This document shows, piece by piece, positions 10,454 to 20,130 of a stretch of DNA of 64,000 bases (position 1 is the first letter of the stretch; every line of letters begins with the position of its first letter). The translations under genes were made by a program, and so were the position numbers. The notes beneath the pieces are model-generated. The model searched no databases. It saw only the letters and a list, made by a program, of their open reading frames with translations, and was not told the origin of the DNA. The stretch comes from Panonychus citri (taxonomy: Eukaryota > Arthropoda > Arachnida > Trombidiformes > Tetranychidae): assembly GCF_014898815.1 (NCBI RefSeq), contig NW_026515433.1, positions 2,750,501 to 2,814,500 of the forward strand. The letters are read 5' to 3'.

Positions 10454-11871
10454 ATGACATCTAATAGTGCCCCAAGTGGAGAAAATGTTAGCTCTGATAA
10501 GCTAATCATGGGTCCTGAACCAAGTTCGTTTGCTAAAGGATTTGGTTATGATGAAGCTGAAGAGGAAAGTGATTCTCGAGAATCAATTACTCATATCCAC
10601 CATCAAGATACTGATGATAATGTTGCCAGTTCATTTGGTGGTATTTGTGGTGGTCAACCAAAGCCGAAAGTTTTAATAATGGGTTTGAGACGAAGTGGTA
10701 AATCAAGTATACAGAAAGTTGTATTTCACAAAATGTCCCCGAATGAAACTTTGTTCCTCGAGAATACCAACAAAATTGTCAAAGATGATATTTCCAATTC
10801 ATCATTTGTTTCCTTCTCAATTTGGGATTTTCCTGGTCAAATCGATTTCTTTGATCCAACTTTTGAAACGGAAAATATTTTCGGTGGTTGTGGTGCTCTT
10901 GTGTTTGTGATCGATGCCCAAGATGATTATGTTGAGGCTTTGTCCAAATTATATACTACGGTAACTCGAGCCTTCAAGATCAACCCGAACATAAAGTTCG
11001 AAGTTTTTATTCATAAAGTTGATGGTCTCTCGGACGATTATAAAATAGACATTCAAAGAGATATTCAACAAAGAGCTAACGATGAACTATTAGGTATTTT
11101 ACTCTTTCGACTGGAATTTATTCAATTATTTGTCATTCGATTTGGTTTGCATTCTATTCTAATTGTTTTTCGTTGATTACAGATGAGGGTTTTAAAAATA
11201 TTCATCTCAGTTATTATCTAACCTCAATCTACGATCATTCAATATTCGAAGCCTTTTCAAAAGTGGTTCAGAAATTAATTCCTCAACTGGGCACATTGGA
11301 GAATCTTCTTAATATTTTTATCGGTAGTATCAATTATTGGAATTTAATTGACCTTCGTTGATCAAAACCCTTTTTCTTTCCACCAACAGAACTCAGGAGT
11401 TGATAAAGCATTCCTTTTTGATGTTGTCTCTAAAATTTATATCGCTACCGATGGAAGTCCAGTCGATATGCAATCATATGAACTATGTTGCGATATGATC
11501 GACGTCGTTATCGATATTTCTTGTATTTATGGGTATGTATCACTTTTTCGAACCAACTTTTAGTCCATTGGTCGTTTCTCTAATACCATATATTTATCGT
11601 GTATTCATTTTTTAGCATCAAAGATGACGGCGAAGGTGCAACTTTCGACTCTAATTCATCAGCCATTATAAAGTTGAACAACAAAACTGTTCTGTATCTA
11701 CAAGAAGTTAACAAATTTCTTGCACTAGTTTGTCTAATTAGTGAGAATAATTTTGAAAAACAAGGATTAATACAATATAACTTTTATTGTTTTCGAGATG
11801 CGATTCAACAAGTCTTCGAGGACCGATGTGCCAAACCTTTTTCTGAAACTTTACAAGAAATTTCTTGTTAG
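10454..11871 (+). CDS. RRAGC: Rag GTPase C/D (RagC-like), copy with frame lesion
   Basis: Coding exons 10454-11093, 11183-11323, 11390-11532 and 11616-11871. The Gtr1/RagA G domain shows the P-loop GLRRSGKSSI, switch/Walker B WDFPGQIDF and the HKVDG guanine-specificity motif. The C-terminal roadblock domain begins KAFLFDVVSKIYIATDGSPV. Family knowledge: RagC/D pairs with RagA/B on lysosomes and recruits mTORC1 in response to amino acids. Lesion: exon 2 should end ...NIFIS and be followed by NSGVD; here two bases are missing just before the splice site and the donor reads GTAGT instead of GTAAGT. As written, splicing runs into a stop five codons on. The second copy of the 3' exons (19090-19990) has the intact version. 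Either this copy is broken or the consensus is wrong here. Confidence 0.88.
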
Positions 11872-11942
11872 TTATGGTGTTGAAATCTATCCAAAGCATC
11901 ATTGCCATTCTCATGTTGATTACAATTTCTTTTTTCGCCCAT

Positions 11943-11974
11943 CTTCTTCTTCTTCTTCTTCTTCTTCTTCTTCT

Positions 11975-12034
<60 letters not shown>
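11943..12034. repeat. TTC/TC microsatellite in RagC 3' UTR (copy A)
   Basis: Roughly 15 TTC units followed by more than 20 TC units. The equivalent tract in copy A' (20052-20127) is shorter, as expected for a fast-changing repeat. Confidence 0.9.
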
Positions 12035-12037
<3 letters not shown>

Positions 12038-12392
12038 TTTCTTTCTTAAAATCGTAGCGGAAATGAAGTTTAAAAATACTAGAGTGAGAGAGATAGTAAT
12101 CACAATCAATTTGCTACCGGAAACTTTTTAATTGTTTTCCAATCGCTCAACGAATTAAATCTTGTTATGTTTTCTTTATCTAGATTATAAATTTTAATCC
12201 AGTTAATTGGTTGGTAATGTATCTCTTTACCCCTTTTCTCATCTTTTCTCTGTAACTAACTAATTGCTGAAGACAAAAAAAATCTATTTCTAAATCTATT
12301 CTCGTAAAAAAAACTCTAATGGTGAAAATAAATTAACTGAAATCATAATTTTCTGGGAAATAATTGCAACTCCCACCCGAAGGGGTGGTCCA

Positions 12393-12403
12393 GCCATCTA
12401 GTG
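12393..12403 (-). promoter_or_regulatory. CTCF-like core motif (copy A)
   Basis: Minus strand reads CACTAGATGGC, matching the CTCF core consensus CCASYAGRKGGC over most positions. An identical word lies in copy A' at 20477-20487. Match by eye only. Confidence 0.35.
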
Positions 12404-13446
12404 ACAATTCAATGTTACCTTGATGTAAACAAATGATAATCAATCTGTCAAAACAATAACAACATTGGAAGAGATAACAAAATTAGTTGACAATTAACTC
12501 TGAAGATCAGAGAATCAAAAAGTTTTCTGAATAGAACTTAATGTCCAAATTTCCGTTGATCGATGAAAAATAAACTCGAAAATTGAAATATTCATCTTTC
12601 CAATTAACATTAATAGTTGAAGGTGAACATTGACAATCCTTTGGATCATTAATTAGAATCAAATGTTTACACTATTGTTTTGTTCGCAATTCTGTTAGAA
12701 ATTAAAAGTAAATGAACTTCATTCGTGTTTTATATTCTTGTTGATATTTTTCCTTTTCTAATAGAAAAGATCGACATTAGAACAAAAATGCCTTCGAACG
12801 AATTCCTTTTATGGAAAATCTTTTAATACAATCGAAAATCTCAAAAGTAAGAGAGACAAACAATTTAACGAATTCAACAAATTTGTGAGAATAAAAAAAG
12901 TAATTAACAATTAAAAGTCCAACAAGCCACAAAGTGGATTCTCGCTGAACTTTACCCTCGTTAATCAATTTCTCAATCGATTATTAACTGAGCAAAGAAA
13001 AAATTAGCCTAGTAATCAATCATTTCACTCGAATCAGATGCAAATCAACAATTAATTCTTTGATTATTCTAAAAGAACTTGAATTTAATTTGCGAGAATC
13101 AAAAAGTCAAAGAAATGATATTTTAGAACTTGTCCAAAAAATCCGAAAACAAATAGAAATTCTCGATCAAAACTCAAATGAAGAGAACTTTAGTCTCAGT
13201 CAAGAATATATCTAGATGATTGATTCTATAATTGCCGAGTAATAACCTTAATTAACTCGAAATTATGTCGAAAAAGGTGAAAAAAGAAGAAAATATTTTC
13301 TTAATTTCGAATGTTTGAATTTGGCGCGAGGAACTTTTGTCAGCTGGTGATCATCGATGGAACAAGTTTCCTGGTAACCAGTTTACTTTTCTTTATAGGG
13401 AATTGTAGTTGTTGGTTACAAGAATTGAGGTTTAACAATTTTTGTT

Positions 13447-13914
13447 TTTGACAATGAATTCAATTAATGCACCTTTAATTGATAATAAAATAGTGATAAT
13501 AGTTAGGATTATGACCAAATATGGCCCGTGTGACGGCACAACCTGTAAATATAAAGTGAAAAATCTGCTGGATAAAGTGCAACATTTGACGATGATTATA
13601 CTGAAAGGCCATAATTGTGCTAAAGTGCTGATGGAAACTGAGGAAACTGCTGTGAAAGATGTGGTCTTTATGGCCATACAATTAAGAAATGTAACAGAAA
13701 TGTCAAATGTTTATTGTGCTGTGGTAATCATATGCACTGGTACTGCAATTACAAAAAAGACCGATGGAGATACGTGTGTGCAGCCTGTGGAAAGTACGGT
13801 CACACCACATGGTATTATTGGTGCCCGGAATTCAGGAAACGCCTTATTGAGAAGATGAAACACACCGACTTTGAATATGAAACTCTTTATGTTGACTCTC
13901 GACATTTGGTATAA
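13447..13914 (+). pseudogene. Decayed zinc-knuckle (ORF1/Gag-like) fragment
   Basis: The frame ending at 13914 contains three C2HC-type clusters, beginning CCERCGLYGHTIKKC, then CLLCCGNHMHWYC and CAACGKYGHTTWYYWC. This parallels the triple knuckle of the intact ORF downstream. Upstream of the first cluster this frame is closed by TGA and the adjacent frame is open, so a frameshift separates it from its N-terminal half. The 5' part is missing at the repeat junction. No Met start is needed to explain it; I read it as the 3' remnant of an ORF1. Confidence 0.6.
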
Positions 13915-14039
13915 AAGACATGAACTGACTTAGAATGAAACATTTAAAATGTATCTTGAGTACTGAGAATTACATTAAATATTTATATCACAATAGCCTA
14001 ATTTATCTTAAGTTTGATTCACAGTGAGATATCCGACCA

Positions 14040-15212
14040 ATGATGAGCTCGGCCAAAAAACAAAAACTTTCATCTAATGTTGACACTCTTGACACGAGTG
14101 ACTGTGAAATTGAGTTTGATATTGACTCGATTTTAAGCTTCATAAATGAATTATGTGTAGGTGACAATAACAAACCGGTGAGCACAGTGTTACAGGAAGT
14201 GCTAAACAACGATGAATGGAATCACTTTTATGATACATTGAGTAATACCAATGATCACCCTAAACAGGTTGAAATTGAAAAATACAAATCTTTCTTTGAG
14301 TGTACTTTGAAACGCAAACCGAGTGGTAAATTCATGGGGACTAAACAAGCGATCAAGGAGCTCAACATTGTGTACGATAAGAGCTGGTCTAAACCTGAAA
14401 ATTGGATTTATGTCGAGAAAATTGAAATATACCCTATGATCATGGTTGCGTCGAAAAAGAATACGGTAGACGAAACAGGTATTATGACCAAACTACGACT
14501 TCAAAAAATGCTGGAGGACAACGAGACGAAGGGCCTGATGGATATAATAGACATTGAGAATGGTCGCAAATACTGTAAAGTATTAACCTTTGACAATAAT
14601 GCGAGAGCTCGAATGGTAAAGCTCTTGGAGGAACTTGTTGGGAACAAGGATGGTGTATCTTTTCAGATAACTGTGCCTGAACTGAAAGACCCGGTTATTA
14701 TTGTTGAGATAAGGAATGACATGTCAGGATATGGAGAATTGGATTGGAAAAAATGGACGGAAAAACTGAAATGCTGGAACGGTTGGCCTGATACTGCAGG
14801 AATAGAGGTTGTTAATTATGAAACAAGTAATGGCTGGACAAAAATAAGCCTGAGAATTGAGTCCAGAATAAGATCAATGATGGATGACGCGAAGGTTCGA
14901 GGACAGATCAGTGTTGGGTGGCGACGAATCGAGATTTACGATGACATAAATATCTCAATGTGCTTTCATTGCTCGAAATGGGGTCACAAGAGTAATAAGT
15001 GTCAGTCGATAATCTGCTGTGGCTTCTGTGGCAAACCTCACCTAACTAAAGATTGTATGAACAAACTAGCAACGGAAAAACACCAATGCACAGCCTGTGG
15101 TAAGAAGGGTCACAATGTCTTTGATCGCAACTGCTCATCGTTTATACGACAAGTGAGAAACTCCTTGACGGGTATCAACCATCTGTACTCTTATATTATA
15201 ATGAAAAAATAG
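14040..15212 (+). CDS. Retroelement ORF with triple zinc knuckle (Gag/ORF1-like), 390 aa
   Basis: Intact 390-aa ORF starting with ATGATG. The first 290 residues show no family I can name. The C-terminal part has three Cys/His clusters: CFHCSKWGHKSNKC, CCGFCGKPHLTKDC and CTACGKKGHNVFDRNC, spaced as in the ORF1 proteins of I/Jockey-type and related LINEs, where they bind the element RNA. An Arg-rich helix-like stretch precedes them (VGWRRIEIYDDIN). It follows the decayed fragment by 125 bp and precedes the 200-aa ORF by 184 bp. Residence in the element and the knuckles make a nucleic-acid-binding role likely; the rest is unknown. Confidence 0.7.
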   Translation: MMSSAKKQKLSSNVDTLDTSDCEIEFDIDSILSFINELCVGDNNKPVSTVLQEVLNNDEWNHFYDTLSNTNDHPKQVEIEKYKSFFECTLKRKPSGKFMGTKQAIKELNIVYDKSWSKPENWIYVEKIEIYPMIMVASKKNTVDETGIMTKLRLQKMLEDNETKGLMDIIDIENGRKYCKVLTFDNNARARMVKLLEELVGNKDGVSFQITVPELKDPVIIVEIRNDMSGYGELDWKKWTEKLKCWNGWPDTAGIEVVNYETSNGWTKISLRIESRIRSMMDDAKVRGQISVGWRRIEIYDDINISMCFHCSKWGHKSNKCQSIICCGFCGKPHLTKDCMNKLATEKHQCTACGKKGHNVFDRNCSSFIRQVRNSLTGINHLYSYIIMKK

Positions 15213-15396
15213 GTAATGATGTAGGATTGTAACTCCCGCTTAATAAATGCAAAGAGGGAGATAGATGATATTCAACCTATATTGTGTTTTGTCAACAAAA
15301 AGAAAATAAACTGTTTGAAAGCCAAATATTCTTGTTTATGATTAAAATAAAAAATTAGTCTAATTTACTTCCTGAAAATTTATAAATAAGTGAGAA

Positions 15397-15999
15397 ATGG
15401 CCTTTGTTCCGTTAAACAAACTCTTCACTGACCAACATAGTGACAAGTTATTGGATAAAAAAGTTACTATGAAACTACCATTACAAGTTATGCTGAATGA
15501 GGAATCACAGATTAACAACAACACGAAACCGATGAGACACGTCATGGAGGATGAGACGGTAGTGATGTTTTTGTTACCCCTGACTGAATGGACAAGTCAA
15601 AGTAAAGTGCTTTCTGAAGTTCTGGACATATTCAATAGAGATGTGGGTGGCATTGAAGAAGCGAGAGTCTTCATGGAGAAAAACTACAAAAGAGTAGAGG
15701 TCATTCTGAAGACGAATGTGAGGAACAATTTGGCGATGAGATTTGATTTACAAATCAGATATAAAGAAAAACGATATCTAGCCATTGACAAGCTCGACAA
15801 CAACCTAACAGACAGAATCTTGACAACTAAGATCAACGAAAGAATTGGTATTCTGGAACAAGTGAAGAAAAAGAAAATGTTTGAACGAAAAGTTTATATT
15901 GGGAAACAATTCCTGAATAAATTTGATGACAATGGGGCTCAGATTGAAAAGATTAACGTTGGAAAAGTCTCTTTTCATAGATTCTCATTCAATATTTAA
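15397..15999 (+). CDS. Retroelement-associated ORF, 200 aa, unknown
   Basis: Open from ATG at 15397 to TAA at 15999. No Cys clusters. The C-terminal half is Lys-rich (ERIGILEQVKKKKMFERKVY). It begins 184 bp after the zinc-knuckle ORF and lies in the same direction. I do not recognise a family. It may be an N-terminal ORF1 domain separated from its knuckles by mutation, or an accessory ORF. Confidence 0.45.
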   Translation: MAFVPLNKLFTDQHSDKLLDKKVTMKLPLQVMLNEESQINNNTKPMRHVMEDETVVMFLLPLTEWTSQSKVLSEVLDIFNRDVGGIEEARVFMEKNYKRVEVILKTNVRNNLAMRFDLQIRYKEKRYLAIDKLDNNLTDRILTTKINERIGILEQVKKKKMFERKVYIGKQFLNKFDDNGAQIEKINVGKVSFHRFSFNI

Positions 16000-16021
16000 T
16001 GAAAAGAGATAGAATTAAAAA

Positions 16022-16089
16022 AAGCGCCAACATTAATCAATTTACTCACACAAGGGGTCAGAATCATAAAGCACATGATCCAGGCGCTT
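16022..16089. other. Short inverted repeat between element ORFs
   Basis: AAGCGCC at 16022-16028 pairs with GGCGCTT at 16083-16089, loop about 54 nt. It lies just after the 200-aa ORF stop. GC-rich arms stand out in AT-rich DNA, but seven base pairs is weak. Confidence 0.3.
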
Positions 16090-16194
16090 CTTCCCTGTAG
16101 CCTATTACTCAACATTTACAACTATATTAATCAAATTAATTCTTTCTTTATAAGTAATAACATTTAATCACAAGTTAAAAGTTAAAAGTGACCA

Positions 16195-17067
16195 ATGGAA
16201 AACAGTGGTTATAATGGATCTAAAGCAAGTGGTTGTCTTGGTCGCCTAGGATCAGAGATCTATGATAATTTTGTACATTATCAGAAGGTCAAGATTGAGA
16301 TCATAGTGAACATGGAAATTGAGGAGATGGAAAAAGCTAAGGCCCATGTGAAAAAAGATATTGCTGAGAACGAAATCATCAAGAATTTTGGACTTAAAGA
16401 AATAGTGATGGGAAGCAACAGTGTCACTCTTCTTGTGTTAAATTGGGTTAAAGATGAAGTTGTGGAAACCATTAAGAAATCTCGCTGGTACAGCCCGACC
16501 TTCTTTAGAATTTACCAACCAAGTCAAGAAAAACCTACATTTGTTTTCTACCACTCAAGGAACGATGTGGTAACAATTGAGGAGAATTATAAAATGATGA
16601 AATCTTCAAAAATACAATGGCCAGTACTTAAAGTAATTAGAGTTAACAAAACAAGTGATGGCCTGACGAGAGTAATTTTTGAAACAACAAGAGGCTGTGT
16701 AGCTTACTACAACTGGAAGATGGAAATGAAAGATGCCAAAATTTATGACCTATCGGATTACATTGAGATGGAACAATGTCCATTTTGTTGCTCTTTTAAT
16801 GGAGACATTGGCTGTCCATGTGATAAAACTGTTAAGTGCTCCAACTGTGGCGAGAACAAGAGAGATCACTTAAGTGAAACTGGATGTGATAAAGTCTCCC
16901 GTTGTGCCATGTGTACACGTTATGGAGATGCTACAAGTGCAAATCATCCGACTAATCATATCTTGTGTCCGACTCTTGCCAATGCCATAACTTACTCATT
17001 AACAGAGAAGCTTGAAGATTATTCATTTGTACGACTAGCAACATTCTCGCCGATAATTAAATTATAA
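16195..17067 (+). CDS. Retroelement-associated Cys-rich ORF, 290 aa
   Basis: Intact ORF from ATG at 16195. Residues about 195-265 contain a dense Cys/His array: CPFCCSFNGDIGCPC, CSNCGENKRDHLSETGC and CAMCTRYGDATSANHPTNH, followed by CP. The spacing resembles a diverged version of the triple knuckle of the 390-aa ORF, suggesting it is a second, divergent ORF1/Gag-like protein. The N-terminal part includes a Lys/Glu-rich helix (EIEEMEKAKAHVKKDIAE). Function inferred only as nucleic-acid binding. Confidence 0.55.
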   Translation: MENSGYNGSKASGCLGRLGSEIYDNFVHYQKVKIEIIVNMEIEEMEKAKAHVKKDIAENEIIKNFGLKEIVMGSNSVTLLVLNWVKDEVVETIKKSRWYSPTFFRIYQPSQEKPTFVFYHSRNDVVTIEENYKMMKSSKIQWPVLKVIRVNKTSDGLTRVIFETTRGCVAYYNWKMEMKDAKIYDLSDYIEMEQCPFCCSFNGDIGCPCDKTVKCSNCGENKRDHLSETGCDKVSRCAMCTRYGDATSANHPTNHILCPTLANAITYSLTEKLEDYSFVRLATFSPIIKL

Positions 17068-17399
17068 AATTCTGGGAACTATAAGAAACGAATATAATGA
17101 GTTCCCGACAATAATTGGAAACTGACCTATGGCTTGGCCTCAAACTTCACAACTACTTGCTTTTGAAATCTCAAATTACCATTTTTTATAAAATTACTTT
17201 TCTAAATTGCTTTCTTGTAACCTTGTAACCGTAGATGAAACAGTTAACAAATAACTTACAATCTTTTCAATAAAATTCAGCAATTGAAAACATTAACATA
17301 ATGTAGATAAACAATTACTCAAAGTAATTATTGATCAAATAAAAGCTGAAGTGGAAAAGTAGTTGTGATTAGTCTGAATTCACAATTCAAGAGTTAAAC

Positions 17400-17810
17400 A
17401 TGATTACGTTTGAGAATAACAAGATATTTATTTTTAGCGCCGATGTTGGTGAAATCTTTTTGGAATGTGTCCATCGCAAAGAAGAATGTATTGAACCAAG
17501 TATTAGAAATGTATGGACCAAGACAATGGACGATGATCTCTCGTGTTTGGTTATGATAGACGAATGGGAGAATGAAGTACAATTAGACTTTCTGACGGAC
17601 ATGATGGTCAATGGCGCCAAGTTAAATGTTATTGGCTGGTTCCTAGTTAATGTGGATTGGCGATGGTTACAACTTTTCAAGGAGCTGATAATGTGTCAAG
17701 AAGCAATCGCTGGGTTGGCCTGGACGAAAAATGGAGATGATTCACTAGTATTCAGTAAGTCATATGAGGACAAACTCCTCCTTGAAGAATTTTTTCGTAT
17801 GTATGAATAA
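17400..17810 (+). CDS. Retroelement-associated ORF, 136 aa, unknown
   Basis: Open from ATG at 17400 to TAA at 17810. Trp- and acidic-rich (VNVDWRWLQLFKEL). It ends only 51 bp before the first ATG of the endonuclease ORF, so it may be the degraded N-terminal part of the same polyprotein or a separate short ORF. No recognised domain. Confidence 0.35.
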   Translation: MITFENNKIFIFSADVGEIFLECVHRKEECIEPSIRNVWTKTMDDDLSCLVMIDEWENEVQLDFLTDMMVNGAKLNVIGWFLVNVDWRWLQLFKELIMCQEAIAGLAWTKNGDDSLVFSKSYEDKLLLEEFFRMYE

Positions 17811-17861
17811 AATTGAATAAAATTAATAATAACAGTAATTTTCAACACAACGAACAAGTGA

Positions 17862-19132
17862 CTATGGAGATTTTCTTAAGAAGTGTAAATGTGAGGAAAA
17901 GAACAAGGATTGATAAGTTACTGTGTCATCTTTGTGCGGATGAATACTTCGTGATAACAAGTGAGGACAAGGACAGTGAAAGGTATGGAAATGATCTAAA
18001 AGGTGATCAGGTGAGGATTCGACATCCGAAAGGTTGGAACAGGATCAAACAATCAATTATGGGTAGGATTATAATTGGCATATACTCAAGAGGAAACTGT
18101 GTGATTGGTATAATAGCTGTTTACGCGAGCCCAAATGATCGATTGACAATAAATGAACTGATAGATATTTTATCGAAGATTGAGAAAGACATCACGTTGT
18201 TTGTGGTAGGTGATGTAAACCTTGAAACGTCGATATGGATAGATAATCCACGGAGATCATTTTCCCTTGAAAACGAGTTAGTTGATCGGTTGACCTGGGT
18301 TCTAAAATCCAAAAAATTTCGTAGCTTGATGCCAATGGACAGACTCACAGGGATAACACGGCCACCGGAAAAAGAGAGAGGTATTGGCTCGACTATTGAC
18401 ATCATCTTATTCAATGGCATTACATATGGTGCAACAGAAAGTTCTCTTGAGGATATGAGACCATTGGATCACAAATTACTGACTGCAAGATTAACTTTGA
18501 GATATCGGGTCTGCCCAGTAATGGATCTGCTGCCGATAAAGTTGAAATATCCGAACTCGAAGTTGAAAGTAAACAAAGACCCAAGGCGTATGGTTGCAGA
18601 TTTACTAAACTTGGGGATTGCAGAGAGGAAACAACGAATAAGTAGTGGCAATAGAAAAACTCGAAGATTAAAAAAGAGGATCAGGAACTCGGAGGGCAGA
18701 GAAAGAGATGAACAACTTAACAGACTAAGGGATTACACAGAGAACCGAACATCGAGGTTAATTAAAGACATGAACGTGAATGAATTACACAAGATGATGA
18801 GGGAAAGCTCGAGATCAAAATTCTTAAGTCTAGACAAGCCCCTTGTACAAGAGAAAATGCTTCTTTTTCCGAAGTTTGAACTTTGCAACCATAAAGCGCC
18901 AGATCGTGGGAACATGGGATCACTCTCAGCGAAGGAGATCGTGTATTTAGCAAAAATGAATTTCACCACATCCTCGGGATGGGCGGATCCGTTTACGAAA
19001 TGTCGTTGGAATCTAATATGGAGAAGTAATAAACTGAGAATTATAAACTTGATAAACACCATGTTCAAAAGTGGTTGGATTGATGATAATCAAGATCAAC
19101 CCGAACATAAAGTTCGAAGTTTTTATTCATAA
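17862..19132 (+). pseudogene. LINE AP-endonuclease (EEP) ORF, truncated before reverse transcriptase
   Basis: Open from about 17862 (first ATG; the frame opens at 17813) to a stop at 19132 inside RagC-derived sequence. EEP landmarks: a catalytic acid after DEYFVITSE, VIGIIAVYASPND, LFVVGDVNLET (GDxN), GSTIDIILFNG and the final DMRPLDHKLLTARL (DHK). The basic linker that normally leads into the reverse transcriptase follows (RLKKRIRNSEGRERDEQLNR; then LSAKEIVYLAKMNFTTSSGW). At 19090 the sequence changes to RagC copy A', so reverse transcriptase and any 3' UTR are absent. The last 14 residues are out-of-frame RagC sequence. Confidence 0.75.
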
Positions 19133-19990
19133 AGTTGATGGTCTCTCGGACGATTATAAAATAGACATTCAAAGAGATATTCAACAAAGAGCTAACGATG
19201 AACTATTAGGTATTTTACTCTTTCGACTGGAATTTATTCAATTATTTGTCATTCGATTTGGTTTGCATTCTATTCTAATTGTTTTTCGTTGATTACAGAT
19301 GAGGGTTTTAAAAATATTCATCTCAGTTATTATCTAACCTCAATCTACGATCATTCAATATTCGAAGCCTTTTCAAAAGTGGTTCAGAAATTAATTCCTC
19401 AACTGGGTACATTGGAGAATCTTCTTAATATTTTTATATCGGTAAGTATCAATTATTGGAATTTAATTGACCTTCGTTGATCAAAACCCTTTTTCTTTCC
19501 ACCAACAGAACTCAGGAGTTGATAAAGCATTCCTTTTTGATGTTGTCTCTAAAATTTATATCGCTACCGATGGAAGTCCAGTCGATATGCAATCATATGA
19601 ACTATGTTGCGATATGATCGACGTCGTTATCGATATTTCTTGTATTTATGGGTATGTATCACTTTTTCGAACCAACTTTTAGTCCATTGGTCGTTTCTCT
19701 AATACCATATATTTATCGTGTATTCATTTTTTAGCATCAAAGATGACGGCGAAGGTGCAACTTTCGACTCTAATTCATCAGCCATTATAAAGTTGAACAA
19801 CAAAACTGTTCTGTATCTACAAGAAGTTAACAAATTTCTTGCACTAGTTTGTCTAATTAGTGAGAATAATTTTGAAAAACAAGGATTAATACAATATAAC
19901 TTTTATTGTTTTCGAGATGCGATTCAACAAGTCTTCGAGGACCGATGTGCCAAACCTTTTTCTGAAACTTTACAAGAAATTTCTTGTTAG
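19090..19990 (+). pseudogene. RRAGC: RagC 3' exons, second copy, lacking the 5' end
   Basis: Contains the last 120 bp of exon 1 (to 19209) and intact exons 19299-19441, 19509-19651 and 19735-19990. Exon 2 ends ATATCG with donor GTAAGT, giving NIFIS/NSGVD as in other RagC proteins, and all phases agree. It lacks the start codon and the GTP-binding P-loop, so by itself it is not a gene. Spliced to the 5' exon at 10454 it would restore a complete RagC; transcription reading from 10454 through the 8 kb between them could in principle do this. Confidence 0.85.
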
Positions 19991-20051
19991 TTATGGTGTT
20001 GAAATCTATCAAAGCATCATTGCCATTCTCATGTTGATTACAATTTCTTTT

Positions 20052-20077
20052 TTCTTCTTCTTCATTCTTCTTCTTCT

Positions 20078-20127
<50 letters not shown>
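20052..20127. repeat. TTC/TC microsatellite (copy A')
   Basis: Interrupted TTC units followed by TC units; shorter counterpart of 11943-12034. Confidence 0.88.

Positions 20128-20130
<3 letters not shown>

Larger units (their letters stand above)
10974..13446. repeat. Direct repeat copy A: RagC 3' exons plus 3' flank
   Basis: About 2.47 kb nearly identical to 19090-21509. It starts inside RagC exon 1 at TCAAGATCAACCC and ends in AACAATTTTTGTT. It contains the last 120 bp of exon 1, exons 2-4 and about 1.57 kb of downstream noncoding sequence. Differences from copy A' are mostly single-base changes in homopolymer length, with copy A usually one base longer, and microsatellite length. Confidence 0.93.
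13447..19089 (+). mobile_element. LINE-like retroelement fragment, multi-ORF, truncated at both ends
   Basis: A 5.6 kb block between the two RagC repeats with several plus-strand ORFs: a decayed zinc-knuckle piece, a 390-aa zinc-knuckle ORF, a 200-aa ORF, a 290-aa Cys-rich ORF, a 136-aa ORF and an AP-endonuclease-like ORF. The last ORF stops being element sequence just where a reverse transcriptase should begin (GWADPF...FKSGWIDD), at the junction with RagC copy A'. No LTRs, poly-A tail or target-site duplication are visible. The zinc-knuckle plus EEP endonuclease combination identifies a non-LTR (LINE) lineage; the number of ORFs is unusual. Confidence 0.75.

Noticed and set aside
11738..12131. 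Arg-Glu and Ser-Leu repeat ORFs on both strands
   Set aside because: Translations of the TTC/TC microsatellite in the RagC 3' flank.
14003..18953. Several minus-strand ORFs inside the retroelement
   Set aside because: All are shadows of the plus-strand element ORFs and show no domain features.
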